The position numbers and the translations under genes were made by a program. Under the pieces are notes generated by a model, which saw nothing but the letters and a program-made list of their open reading frames with translations, searched no databases and was not told the DNA's origin. A DNA stretch of 64,000 bases from Fagopyrum homotropicum (Eukaryota > Streptophyta > Magnoliopsida > Caryophyllales > Polygonaceae): contig BSWB01000001.1 in NCBI GenBank assembly GCA_033239125.1, positions 9,374,501-9,438,500 of the forward strand. Reading direction: 5' to 3'. Positions 1 to 10,850 of the stretch are shown one piece after another; the first letter of the stretch is position 1; each line of letters opens with the position of its first letter.

Positions 1-2805
1 TGTTTAGTTAAGTCATACAATAAAAAGATGGTATTTTCATAAAAAAACTATTTGTAATTATTTGTGGATAAATTATGCATATTATTCCTAAATAACAAAG
101 TTCTGGAAAAAAAAATCACCTATTATACACCTATTAGTCTATTCACTCTTCTTATTTTTTTCAAGAACCGTTCATAAACCTTGTAACACTTTAAGGAAAA
201 AATAAAGATTAAAAGGGTGTGTATTTTATAAATATGAAGTCTAAAATTAGGCGAGTTCATGTAAAAAGAAACTATGAGGGAGGATGTATAAAAACTTTAT
301 ACTCCGGAGACATTTTATGTAATTTAGCCTTTGATCCATTCGTTGAGTTTACGGATTATTTTGGAAGATTATAATCTCAAAATAATATATAATTTAAGTT
401 GTAGAGATAAAAAAAAAAAAAGGGTTATGCATGGTCGGTATGGGAACATTGAGCTTATTAGACCTTAAATTTATTGGTAGTTTATTGGTAGTTGAAATCT
501 TTTTTGGTATGATATTGGTAGTTGAAATTAGCAACTCACTAAATGAGTTTTTTTTAAGTTTAACAGGGGTTTGGGAGAACAATTTTGGTAACTATGCCTT
601 TTTTGAAAAACTATAGTAGTAACTATACCCCAACCTTTTGTATTTATTCTCAAACTCTACACACTCTTCTCTCAAGGGGTACATTTACTAAACACAAAAC
701 TAGAAAAAGCCTAGTAAACCAAATTGTTCAAGAAAAAAATTATAGTAGTTGGTATTCTAAATAAAATTACTTATAATGTTTTACTCATTTAATATTATTG
801 AAGCTTTTTAGTAGTTGAAATTAGTAGCTTATTGAACGAAATTATTTTTTATAAGTGTGATACGGTTTGAGAGAAAGAAATTTTATATAGCTAGTATACT
901 AATAAAATTAATAAAATTATTTACTTTTTTATTTAATATCAATTTTTGTAGAATTATAATATATCATTCAATAAATATCATAAATTCCGTAATCTTTTAT
1001 TCACGTAGCTTGTGAAATAAGAAAATTTAAATTTGTATAAGCTAACATAATCTTTGATAAGTCTCCCAAACTAACCTTATTCCCCAAACATATATCTTTA
1101 AAAGTTTAACTCCATAAATTTTCATAAACTAATCTTCAAACGGGCCATATTCTCCAAACATATCTCCATCCACTTATTCCCCAAATAACATATCAAACGA
1201 CCCCTTATAGTTATGAGATTATGATAATAATTCAATTATCCTATAACTACAATATATAGAAATCGTTTAGAACAACTGATCGATCAAACTTTCATAAATT
1301 AGGAGTTAAACAAAATGATTTCTTACATTTAGCCACATTTGTTTCACTTAAGAGTGGAGTAAAATTAAATTTTATGTAAATAAATTTAAATAGTATAATT
1401 TGCATATGATATAAACATATATATTTAATTATATACTGTTAGTATGGATATAAATATGTGGACAGATATACAGCTATTAGAATACTAAATAAAATACTTA
1501 TATATTTTCGAAAGATAAGGAAAAATGAATGAACTTAATATTTATCTATTTTATTGATGGATAAAATATTTAGTAGGTTGAATAAAATTTTTAAATATTT
1601 TCACAAGATGTAAATTTCGAATTATATATTTTAGATATTACTTAATATTTTTTTAATACACTATATTAGTGAAAATGATGAGCTGAATTACCTTTTTGCC
1701 TTTGGTCTTGATTCTAATATGTGTATATGGAAATTAGTACGAGAGAAAACAAAATCTCAACAAATGTCACAAAACAAAAGGAAAAAAAAAAAACCTTTTT
1801 TTAATTAAAAAAAATAATCAATATGTCACTATGTGTACTTTAGTTTCATGTATTCTTCACATGCGCATGAATTGTATAGATTGTGGCAATTTGGATGCAT
1901 AAAGTTTGATTGATACACAGACCTCCCGTGACTTTGAAGTATATATGATTTTGTTTGGTTTTTATGAGCCAAATATTTGTCGACACTTGAAGATTACCGG
2001 GCGTGAATATATTTCCATGTTAGGTTGGTTCACAAGATCGATTTGTGGCGAGTTCTTCAGCTACAATGTGGGCCCAGACAACTAGTACATCTGTCATCTG
2101 GTAACAAATGGGGCCAAGTTTTCCATGATTGGGGCAGATTATAATCTCTATCTCAACTCTCAAGTTAGGTTCAAAGTCTACTTTATTGTAAGTACTCCAC
2201 TTCTATAATGAACAAATCAAACTAAAAAACATAGAACAAAAATATATTTGATTGATTTGGATTTTTTCAGTTAATGAGACAAATTCACATTGATTAATAA
2301 CCTTTATTTTTTAATTTTTTTTCTAAGGATCATTTCTTGATTGATAAATTTTTTAAAAACAAGATTCAACTCTAAACCAATATTCCTAAAAATAATGCAT
2401 AGTATTACTTTGAAGGAGATTGTAAAACGAATTGAAGCTGATTCATTCTTCAGTTCAATTTGATTTCTCTATTCCTTATTCAAATATTTATTTTCTGACG
2501 ACGTTCCAGTTTGATCAAGTCTCCAACCAATATATATGAAATCTTCTTTCGTCTAAATTCCAAATTAAACCAACATTAATTTAATATCCCAAACAACTTA
2601 CTCAAAATCCGAAACTCTTGCAACTAGAAAAAAAATCAATTTGTTAGTTATTTTTTGAGCTTCCTGTTCCTATATACCATATTCGGATCGTCAATTCAAA
2701 AATAATCAAAAGGAAAACCAGAAGCAATTCAAACAATCAATCAAAATTTCCATGCGAGCAGGAAATTTAACAGAACTTGTCAGTATATTCATAAAAGTAC
2801 TTTAG
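1..2805. other. A+T-rich stretch without a recognisable gene
   Basis: I see no coding region, RNA gene or complete transposon here. Two imperfect copies of a segment containing GTAGTTGAAATTAG lie near 505-575 and 800-870, which suggests an old duplication or transposon debris. If the RabA exon at 2810-3036 belongs to a functional gene, this whole stretch would have to be its first intron, because no second exon is visible on the minus strand. Confidence 0.5.
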
Positions 2806-2809
2806 TTAC

Positions 2810-3036
2810 CTTTCTTGGCCAGCTGTGTCCCATATCTGAGCTTTGATATGCTTATCGCCGATCCTAACATTCCGATAAGCGAATTCAACTCCGATAGTCG
2901 GTTTCGAGTCCAATCGGAACTCGTCTTTCGCGAATCTCGAAAGGAGATTCGATTTTCCGACGGCAGAGTCTCCGATCAAGATCGATTTGAAGAGATAATC
3001 GCACTCCTCGTCAAACGAATCAACGAGAACAGCCAT
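2810..3036 (-). CDS. RabA-type small GTPase, first coding exon only (RABA6-like)
   Basis: The exon encodes the N-terminal 75 or so residues of a Rab11/RabA GTPase, a membrane-traffic switch of the trans-Golgi and endosomes. Visible motifs are the P-loop GDSAVGKSN, the effector segment with the switch I threonine in DSKPTIGVEFAYRNV, and the switch II entry WDTAGQER. The start ATG at 3036 is chosen because the downstream peptide begins like known RabA proteins (MAVLVDSFDEECDYLF). An upstream in-frame ATG at 3192 would add 52 unconserved residues. The exon ends in AAG followed by GTAACT, a good plant donor, at the position where RabA genes usually carry their single intron (within the Arg codon of GQERF). 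The acidic DSFDEECDYLFK start is closest, from memory, to RABA6. The second exon (SYYRGA, NKxD and ETSA motifs, prenylated Cys tail) is not found in the 2.8 kb that remain. The gene is therefore either truncated or has a very long first intron. Confidence 0.8.
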
Positions 3037-3192
3037 GGAAGATTGGAAGCAGCTCTCTAGAGCTTTGGAGAAGGGGGGAGAAGAGAGGATTGAAGCGGAG
3101 CTCGAGAGAAGGCGTGTACAAGTTTTCAAATGGCGAGAGGAGAGAAATGGTTTGTGAAGATACGAAACTTGTTGAAAAGCGGAATTTTCCAT

Positions 3193-4645
3193 TTTGAAAA
3201 GTAGAGTTTAATTATTAAAATGTTTTTAAATTTTAGGAGAAAATGAACGGAAAATGATGGGCGTGGTGTGGGTTGGTTGCTTCATTTGGTTCGATGATCT
3301 CGACTAGCTGTTTAGAAGTATGATTATGTTAAGTAAACCACAAGCATAATCAGGGGTCTCCTTGTGGGTCCAAGTCTGTTACTAATGTGATTGGGGTCCT
3401 ATCATTGCATTACGCGTGTCATTCTATTCATTTAATTAATCAATTAACTTTGGAACGTCTTTATATTGTGAATATAATGTTTTTAATTGAAAAAGATACT
3501 ACAAATGAAGTAAAATAGACTTCTAGGTATTTGATATGTTATTCTAAATATTTTTCCTTCGTCTCTCAATAACTCATCGGTATGGATTAAGGTTGTCTCA
3601 CATAGTCACATCTCATCTCGGCCATTATATAGAGAACGGGATCTGGACAATTATTGTATTTTTAAACTAAAAATTATCGGACTATATTTAAGTTGAGATT
3701 GGAACAGGATATGACCAATTTCGTATGACCTATATATTTCTTGTTTTCAATTTAAAATCAACAATTTATAAAAGTAAATATTCGTTGATATCATGTTTAA
3801 AACAAAGTTCACTTTTTCGCAGAGAATGTCTTAAATTGCTTTTCTTTTAGATGGATGTGGACAATTATTTTTAATTATAGTGGCGTTGTGCAAGTAAAAA
3901 AAAAAGTTGAAATCCAAATATTTGCTAGTAAATAACAGGAAAAAAAAAAGATAATAACAAACTATAACACACTTAACAATTCAATAATCATACCTTGCTC
4001 TATGTACATCAAAATAAAATCGTGTATTTTAATTGTTGGTTTATCGTTATTCTCAACAACCCTGGCAAATTACGTAGTATTAATATTATAAGGTTATTTA
4101 AAATTTCAGTTTACTATTAGGCAATAGGCTTAAATATTTAATTATTTTTAAAACTTTAATGTATGCAGGACGAGACAGGCCTACTGGGATGAAGAATGTA
4201 AGACCCATATATTCCGTCCCGCAAATTTTTTGTGGGACGGGACGAAATTTAAAATTTTGGATGAAAAACCACCAGGGTCAGGACCGGGATGGGATCGGGA
4301 CGTCTAGGATTTGCAGAATTTGTGTTCAGTCCTAATAAAAACTCTATGTTACAATCAAGCTAGCCGATCAAACTCGTGTTACGTACGAAACTAATTTTAT
4401 CTCGATATACTAACACACATTATTATAGTTAATTTAATTATATCTCTTGATATGAGGTATTAAATGTAAAGTTTATAATAAGTATTATTTATTCTTCTTT
4501 CATTTTCCTTGGAACGAAAATGCGTCGAACACTAGTATAACACTAATAAAAACATATAACTAATTTTATATAAATGTTAAACTCGTATGGAAACTACTGT
4601 TACTTTTGAGGTAACTAGGTGTCACGCGCTTTGTGAAATATAAAT
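3193..4645. other. Intergenic, no gene seen; decayed GC-rich transposon patch
   Basis: Mostly A+T rich. A GC-rich patch at about 4165-4342 contains GGGACGGGACG-type words and ends in CAGTCCTA. It resembles one end of an hAT-type MITE, but no partner end or target duplication was found. Confidence 0.4.
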
Positions 4646-5190
4646 GTATGTGTTTCCGTAATATAAAGATTGTAATGCTATTTTGTAAAGTTGTTAAGAG
4701 GACGGAGTCAAGTTCGATACATATTATTCTATATTTTCTGAAGATTGGGAAGTACTTAGGCATTTGGGTTCTACATGTAAAAGAGTTGTTCAGTTGAAGT
4801 TGTTGTTAATGGACCGTTTCATGGTAAATTCAAAGCACTTGTAGCTGACCCATCTTTCATCAAAGAGGTATGTAAGCTGAAATCCAGATATATTATTGTG
4901 GGCGATTAAAGGGTTGTGTGTATGCGTTCTCGTAATATAAGGATTGTAATGCTCTTTTGTAAAGTTTTTAAGAGGACGGAGTCAAGTTCGATACATATTA
5001 TTCTATATTTTCTTAAGATTGGGAAGTACTTTGACATTTGGATTCTACGTGCAAAAGATTGATTAGTTGAAGTTGTTGTTAATAGACCGTTTCATGGTAA
5101 ATTCAAAGCACTCGTAGCTGACCATCTTTCATTAGAGATGTATGCAAGCTGAAATCCGAATATATTATCGTGGACTATGGAAAGTTTGTA
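4646..5190. repeat. Tandem duplication, period about 274 bp, two copies
   Basis: Unit 1 (4646-4919) and unit 2 (4920-5190) align almost end to end with scattered substitutions. They share, for example, AGAGGACGGAGTCAAGTTCG and the block around ACCGTTTCATGGTAAATTC. Each unit contains a stretch of about 25 codons that reads openly on the plus strand (core PFHGKFKALVAD). In unit 1 this ends at a GTATGT donor-like site. I do not recognise the peptide. Confidence 0.8.
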
Positions 5191-5817
5191 TATATAATGC
5201 TCTTACAACTTGAGTTATTTTAAAGTTTTAACCATGAACAAATCTTTATATGAGATTGTGAATAGATACATTCCTCAACACTGAAATTCTCCATGAATTT
5301 ACCCATCCCATTTTCAAAACCATAAACGTATTAATCGAAAATAAATCAGCATCGCCTTTCAGAGCTTGGGATTCAGCCAATCTGGCAAAGGTAGTTGCTT
5401 GGCTATGTACATCGGACAAACCGAAGCACTTGACCTATACTCCCGCAAACTATCAACTTGAGACCACAACTGAAACATTCAGAGACGATAAGAAAATAAT
5501 TAAATTGTTTGGTAAATTTGATACCAAATCACAGGCAAACCAAGAAACGCCACAATTATTGCTTATTGGAAATTAAGGCTAAATTTGATATCAAAATTGA
5601 TATAGATTTTTTGGATTGGCTAGAATTTAGATCTTCAACTATTAATGAAACAAAATAATGGGTTGACAATTGCAATAAGATTTTTCAGCAAGAACAAATA
5701 TGTAGAGTCAAATAATTCAAGATAGAGCAAAAGTAAGAAGCTTTCAGTTAGTTCTCAGCCATGGACAAAATTAATCCGAAAGTTCTTTCCGGGCTCCAAA
5801 TCTGACAAAAGGTGTCT
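5191..5817. other. Intergenic, unassigned; possible coding remnant on the minus strand
   Basis: A 39-codon open stretch on the minus strand at 5359-5478 has a protein-like composition (for example SQVDSLREYRSSASVCPMY). I cannot place it in a family. Nothing else is recognised. Confidence 0.3.
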
Positions 5818-6690
5818 CAACCATCAATTGTAACCATCACATGAAACGTTATGCCAAAAAACCCACTACAGAAAACAAATTCAATATACAATTAGAACCA
5901 TCTCAAGAAACAATTTTAACCATCACACACATAACTAAAAATCCGCTGGAAAGAGCAACAAGTAGCGGTAGAATTCAGCATGAAGGCAGAAATTAAGCAA
6001 ACAATTATAACGATCAACATGCGACAAGAAACTTTAAAAATTAGCAGAGAAGAAAAAAAAGGACAAAAAAACAACAAGAAGATGTAAAAATCAACAAACA
6101 AATGAGAATTCAGCACCGATCTCAAAATTCAGCAAAGCAATTAAAGAAGAAGTCAACTATCACCGAGCTTAACGGAAAACTCTAGGCCTAACCCTCAAAC
6201 ACGCAACTAAAAAGAAACAGTTGCAAAAATCAGCAAACAATTTTAACTTTCTCGGGAACAAATTTAGCCATCAACACATGACTTAAAAACCTCGCCAGAA
6301 AGAGCAACAAGTGGTTGTAGAACTCAAATGAAGGCTGAGATTCAACAAACAATTGTAACCATCAACAAGCAGCGAGGAGCAGTAAAAATTAGCATACAAG
6401 GACCAAAAATAGCAAGAAGCTGTAAAAATCAGTAAGCAACCGAGAATTCAGCATCAAGCTCAAACTTCAACGAACAATTGATCAAAGGCCGCTATGCTTC
6501 ATGGAAAACCCTAGGCCTAACCATCAACACATAACTAAAAATAAATAGCTATAAAAATCAGCGAGTAGACGTAGAACTCAACAAGCAACGAAAATTTCAA
6601 CAGACAATTGCAACTATCTCTGGAAACAAATTCAACCATCAACACATAACTAAAAAAAACGATGGAAAGAGCAACAAGTAGGAATTCAAT
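5818..6690. repeat. Degenerate tandem repeat, period about 350-370 bp
   Basis: A landmark reading (A)ACCATCAACACATAACTAAA followed by GGAAAGAGCAACAAGTAG recurs at about 5918, 6266 and 6634, spaced 348 and 368 bp. Intervening words such as AACCCTAGGCCTAACC, GAATTCAGCA and AACAATTGTAACCATCA also recur in order. The array has slightly more than two degenerate copies and no coding potential. Confidence 0.7.
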
Positions 6691-6968
6691 TTATGTAGTG
6701 GTTGTTTAGTGTCCTAGTTTGCAATATCTAGATTCATAGTGTGCAAGGGTTGTCTCATTTTTTTATTTGTTTGTAAACGGTATTCTATTTAATTATATTG
6801 TATTTTTCTTATTTAGAGTATATGTCTTGATATAGAGTTATATCGCAAATTTTACTTGTTTATCATATGCATTGTAGGATTTGATTGAATATGTTGGTGA
6901 AAATATGCTCACCATGTGAATTAAGTGACACAAAGGCAAAATATGCAGCTTATTTTCATGTTTGGTGA

Positions 6969-7608
6969 TAAGGATGGCAATGGGGCGGATAATCCCCATT
7001 CTCCATGGGGAATCCGCGATACGGGATGGAGATGAGGATTACAAATGGGGATGAAGGCAGAGATGGGCTAAAAATAATTATTCGAGCGGGGATGGGAATG
7101 GAGGTTGGGACATGCGTCCACGTCCCATCCCCGCCTGATATTCCCGTGGAGCTCCCGTCGGAGTTCCCCGTATTAGAATAAGTTTTTTCCCCGTGTTAAT
7201 ATACTATTTTCTATAATTGTATAATATGTATAACTAATTATTTTGACCTTTATAAAAATGAAAAATAAATTAAAATAAAATATAAGTTATTTATAATTGT
7301 ATAACTATAGAAACCATGATGGAATTATTTAGTAGCTATGATTGAATTACTTTGTCTTATAAATTCAACTACAACTATATACTAGAGTTTTCTATCTTTG
7401 ATTATTTTTTTATTATTTTTATTTTTTTGACGAAAAAGTTGTACGGGGACAGGGATTTTCCGACGGGGATCGAATGTTGAAAATACTATATGGGAACGGG
7501 GATTTCCCGATAGAGGCGGCGATCCGACGAGGACGAGACCAATTTTGATTCCTTGAACGGGGATGGGAGGGTAGCCCCCACCCCGACTCTGCCCTGTTGC
7601 CTTCCCTA
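6969..7608. mobile_element. hAT-type MITE, 640 bp
   Basis: The left end TAAGGATGGCAATGGGGCGG and the right end (reverse complement TAGGGAAGGCAACAGGGC) form imperfect terminal inverted repeats. Flanking 8-mers TTTGGTGA (6961-6968) and GTTGATGA (7609-7616) match at 6 of 8 positions, as expected for an ageing hAT target duplication. The subterminal parts are rich in GGGGAT/CCCCGT words and the middle is A+T rich, with no transposase. Confidence 0.75.
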
Positions 7609-7974
7609 GTTGATGAGTCTATATTACCGAGTGTAAATTGATTTCTTAGATTAGGCTGATTTTTGCAGGCGACTTGTGTTGTTGTGCAAGCTGTTATGCA
7701 TGCTCAGTTTCTAAGTGCAAGTTAAGACGAAGAATCCCTCGCATTTAATAACCCCTTATATTTTTCTTTTCTTTTTTTTAATGTCAACTCGTGACACTAG
7801 TTGTAATACTTTTATTCATATATTATTCGGTTGTTTGCGTTGTAATTTATATCATACTTTTGATGGATGTAAAATTCTCATGTTTTTCTTGAAAAATACG
7901 ATTTTAGTTAAATTTGTATTTTTCATTAACTTTCGGGTTCGCATTTGAGTAATTACCGATTCACAATAAATGCA
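7609..7974. other. Intergenic, nothing recognised
   Basis: A+T-rich sequence. Open stretches are short and lack protein-like composition. Confidence 0.4.
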
Positions 7975-8147
7975 TAGAACACCCGGATTCTCACCCAATC
8001 AACCTGCTTCATGCGGTGGATGCGGGTGAATCAGATGCGAGTGAGAGGTTTGGTGGGTCACGGGTCAGGTGGGGTGGGTGAATATTTCTGACGGGTCGGG
8101 TGGTGAACTAGATCATTCACCCACCACCCGACCCATTGTCATCCCTA
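7975..8147. mobile_element. hAT-type element fragment (one terminus)
   Basis: The right side ends CCCATTGTCATCCCTA, the mirror of the hAT MITE terminus TAGGGATGACAATGGG, and is preceded by GGGTGGGTG/CACCCACC subterminal words. The opposite terminus is not recognisable. Confidence 0.5.
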
Positions 8148-8154
8148 GTTACGC

Positions 8155-8390
8155 TTGGCCCGGTTGGGTATTGACATATTGGGTACCACACTTGGTATTA
8201 ACATACGTTGAGTATTAACATATTTTGTATCAGACTTCGATATTAATACGTTAGATATTAAAATAGTGAGTATTATGTTGGGTATTAACACATTGAGTAT
8301 CAAACTTCGGAAATTAACATATTTATATATTACGGTTAAATATTAACGTAATGGATTTCACACTTAAACATTAAGATATTGAGAAACAAA
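8155..8390. repeat. Degenerate short tandem repeat (about 24-bp unit)
   Basis: Variants of GGTATTAACATATTGGGTATCA follow each other about eight times with many substitutions. Non-coding. Confidence 0.5.
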
Positions 8391-8497
8391 TTTTTTTTTT
8401 CTTCCTAAGATTATTAAAATTATATCATTTAACTAAATCACTTATTTATTTATTTTTTACTTTTTTCTTTTTCATATGATTATTTAAAAAAACCCAT

Positions 8498-8644
8498 CGT
8501 TTACAAAAGTGCATGCTTACACGGTTACACCCTATAAAAAAAATATTGCATATTTACAGAAATTCATCCACTGTTTACAAAAGCGCAGGTTTACACGGTT
8601 ACACCGTATAAAAAAAACATTGCATGTTTACCGAAATTCATCCG
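8498..8644. repeat. Direct duplication (74 bp) upstream of the tRNA gene
   Basis: GTTTACAAAAG at 8499 recurs at 8573. Both units contain TTACACGGTTACACC followed by TATAAAAAAA and end AAATTCATCC. The duplication lies 64-210 bp upstream of the tRNA-Leu gene, so each unit supplies a TATA-like A+T tract. Plant tRNA genes often have such tracts 5' of them, but these are farther away than usual. Confidence 0.8.
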
Positions 8645-8707
8645 GTAATAATCTTATACATTATTTATTGAGATATTATTTTGTTTACTTCAATATTAAA
8701 CAAAAAA

Positions 8708-8790
8708 GTCAGGATGGCCGAGTGGTCTAAGGCGCCAGACTCAAGTTCTGGTCTTCGTAAGAGGGCGTGGGTTCAAATCCCACTTCTGAC
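8708..8790 (+). tRNA. tRNA-Leu (anticodon CAA)
   Basis: The cloverleaf folds cleanly. The acceptor stem GTCAGGA pairs with TTCTGAC (one G-T pair). The D arm contains the A box (TGGCCGAGTGGTC). The anticodon stem CCAGA/TCTGG encloses the loop CTCAAGT, giving anticodon CAA. A long variable arm typical of class II leucine tRNAs follows, and the T arm GTGGG-TTCAAAT-CCCAC carries the B box. It is 83 nt long, has no intron and no encoded CCA, as expected for a nuclear gene. The bases before it are A-rich (CAAAAAA), a context common for plant tRNA transcription starts. It reads UUG leucine codons. Confidence 0.97.
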
Positions 8791-8801
8791 AAAAAATCCA
8801 A

Positions 8802-8808
8802 TTTTTTT
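8802..8808 (+). terminator. RNA polymerase III terminator (T7)
   Basis: A run of seven T residues begins 11 bp after the tRNA 3' end on the coding strand, the usual pol III stop signal. Confidence 0.8.
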
Positions 8809-8920
8809 ATTTCCGTATATTATTGATTACCGTTGGCGTTTTTCTGGAGAAGGTAAATACGAGGTTTCCTGTAACTTACCATTTTTATAACTCATCTTCC
8901 ATCGTTCATTCCCTCTTAAC

Positions 8921-8928
8921 TATATTTA
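8921..8928 (+). promoter_or_regulatory. Candidate TATA box of the calmodulin-like gene
   Basis: TATATTTA lies about 178 bp before the start codon at 9099. It is followed by a pyrimidine-rich leader containing CTCCCCTCCTCCTCATCCTCC, as is common in plant 5' UTRs. Placement is by eye only. Confidence 0.35.
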
Positions 8929-9098
8929 GACGTTGAAGAGTACTTTCCCCGATCATCTCCCATTGTTCCTATTTAACATCCCCAATCCAATTGAGTTTCC
9001 GTAGGGTTGCAGATCAAGGAGCTTCCAATCTCCCCTCCTCCTCATCCTCCGGCAAAAACCCATACCACATCCATTAAAAAACTCGATCGATCTAGTTG

Positions 9099-9605
9099 AT
9101 GTCATCCTTTACAATGCCGGTGGTCAAGGAGGAGGAGGAGCAAAGACAACAACTCCGGGAGATTTTCCGGCGATTCGATATGGACTCCGACGGTAGCATA
9201 ACTCTACTAGAACTCGCCGCTCTTCTCCGTTCACTCGGTCTCAAACCCTGCGGCGACGAGCTTCACAGTATCATGAACGCCGTCGATGCCAACAGCAATG
9301 GGGTGGTGGAGTTTGATGAGCTAGCCAAAGCTATTCTCCCCGGCGCTGGCGTTGACCAGGTTCTAGGGAATAAAGACCAGTTGCTTGAAGTGTTCAAAAT
9401 GTTTGACCGGGACGGTAACGGCGTTATTACCCCTACTGAGCTTGTTAAAGCCATGTCTAAGATGGGTGAACCGCTTTCTTATAAGGAGCTTTCGGAGACT
9501 ATTAGAGAGGCTGACGCTAACGGTGACGGTGTCATTAGTTTTAACGAGTTTGCTACGATTATGGCTCGTTCCGCGCTCGGCGCTCTTAGACTCCCCGTTC
9601 CGTGA
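9099..9605 (+). CDS. Calmodulin-like protein, four EF-hands (CML15-18 group)
   Basis: An intronless gene for a 168-residue cytosolic Ca2+ sensor. Four canonical 12-residue EF-hand loops are visible at about residues 27-38 (DMDSDGSITLLE), 63-74 (DANSNGVVEFDE), 103-114 (DRDGNGVITPTE) and 139-150 (DANGDGVISFNE). All keep Asp at position 1, Gly at 6 and Glu at 12, so all four should bind Ca2+. Helix text such as LAALLRSLGLKP and MSKMGEPLSYKEL matches, from memory, the plant CML15/16/17/18 subgroup, which lacks introns and lipidation. The ATG at 9099 is the first in-frame ATG; a second Met lies at residue 6. The first 17 residues are charged (EEEEQRQQ) and poorly conserved. CMLs relay Ca2+ signals to target proteins in stress or development; the target here is unknown. 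A foldback transposon lies 147 bp after the stop codon. Confidence 0.93.
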   Translation: MSSFTMPVVKEEEEQRQQLREIFRRFDMDSDGSITLLELAALLRSLGLKPCGDELHSIMNAVDANSNGVVEFDELAKAILPGAGVDQVLGNKDQLLEVFKMFDRDGNGVITPTELVKAMSKMGEPLSYKELSETIREADANGDGVISFNEFATIMARSALGALRLPVP

Positions 9606-9751
9606 TCCTAACGCCGTCCGGTCCTAATTACAGAGCAGGTCTTAATTTTATAAAAATACTGATTATAGTTATATATTTTTTTAAAATTTACTTTTTTTCC
9701 CTAATTATTCGTTAATATATTTTCTTTATATAAAATTAATTAAACAGTACC

Positions 9752-10043
9752 CATCTTTTAGACTGACTAAACTTTCATACCTGTCTTTTAACATACCTCA
9801 TCTATTGAGTCTGACCAAAGATTAGTACACGTTAAGTAAAAGGGTTAAGACAGTCGCAATGAGGCCTACAAGACATACTTATTCAACAAGAAACAAAAGG
9901 GAAAATTTTAGGAGTAAAGTTGTTGTGTTAACTTAACGTGTAAAAAGAAATCTAGATACTAATATTTGGTCGGTCTCAATAATTGGTGTACCGTTCTGAT
10001 AGTTTAAACGATGGGTACTAAAGTTTAGTCAGTCTAAAAGATG
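9752..10043. mobile_element. Foldback (long inverted repeat) element
   Basis: The left arm (about 9752-9838) and right arm (about 9936-10043) are inverted copies. The termini share CATCTTTTAGACTGACTAAA, followed by matched blocks around ATTGAG-TCTGACCAAA-ATTAGTA and ACACGTTAAGT. About 95 bp of unpaired DNA separates the arms. There is no coding sequence. The target duplication is unclear, so the superfamily is not assigned. Confidence 0.75.
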
Positions 10044-10520
10044 ATATATTGTTTGGACAATTTTCTCTTTTCTTTATAAATTAAGGTTTTTAACTAGTTA
10101 GAGATATTGAAATTTGAGGATTTGATTGATAGGTGAGGGAAGATGAAGATGATTGAAGAAAGAGCGGCGGAAAGCAAAGGGGCAAGATCAAGATCTTAAA
10201 TTAGAAAGATGAATTATTTTGACATGGTCATAGATTTAAAATTTTTCATTTTTTGTTATCATTTTGTGTGATTTAGTTATAATCTTGAGTTGATAACATT
10301 CTACATTTTCTCTTGCCATGTAAAAGTTGTACGATTCAATACACATTAATGAGGAAGTTTCTCATTTGACTCCTGCAATTTCAAAATTGTATAATTTGGA
10401 ACTCCTTGGGTCTTTGTATTGACTCATGTCATGTTTTATATTGACTACGACCCATACTTGTGCAAATTTGGATCGATCTGTTGAGCCAGTTTGAAGCAGA
10501 ATCAAGGGTACGCGCAACCA
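10044..10520. other. Intergenic, nothing recognised
   Basis: A+T-rich single-copy-looking sequence. I see no gene or repeat structure. Confidence 0.4.
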
Positions 10521-10528
10521 GTTTTATC

Positions 10529-10842
10529 TAGGGCTGCACATGTTCAGACCGGATCGTAATTGTAAAAATCTTGTCCGGTCCATAATATTACAGTCCGTTC
10601 TATAATATTATGATTCGATCCGGTTCAAGACCATAATGTTTCAGTACGATCCGAACCGTTAATATACAATATAAATACTTTTAAACAGGAATATCATCCG
10701 TACAGAATTTAATGCATACAAAATTTTTTATATAAAAACTAAAACGGCCCGGTCCGGTCCCTGGACCATTTCACAAAGCAGTGAAACGGTGCGGTCCGTG
10801 AGTTTATGGTCTAGTTCGATCTGGACCGTTTGAACAACCCTA
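10529..10842. mobile_element. hAT-type MITE, 314 bp
   Basis: The element starts TAGGGCTGCACATGTTCAGACC, and its right end has the reverse complement TAGGGTTGTTCAAACGGTCC. The flanks GTTTTATC (10521-10528) and ATTTTATT (10843-10850) match at 6 of 8 positions. The interior is built of GGTCCGGTC/GATCCGG words and has no coding capacity. Confidence 0.75.
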
Positions 10843-10850
10843 ATTTTATT

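Noticed and set aside
8509..8890. Open frames crossing the tRNA-Leu gene
   Set aside because: They overlap a perfect tRNA gene and have no protein features.
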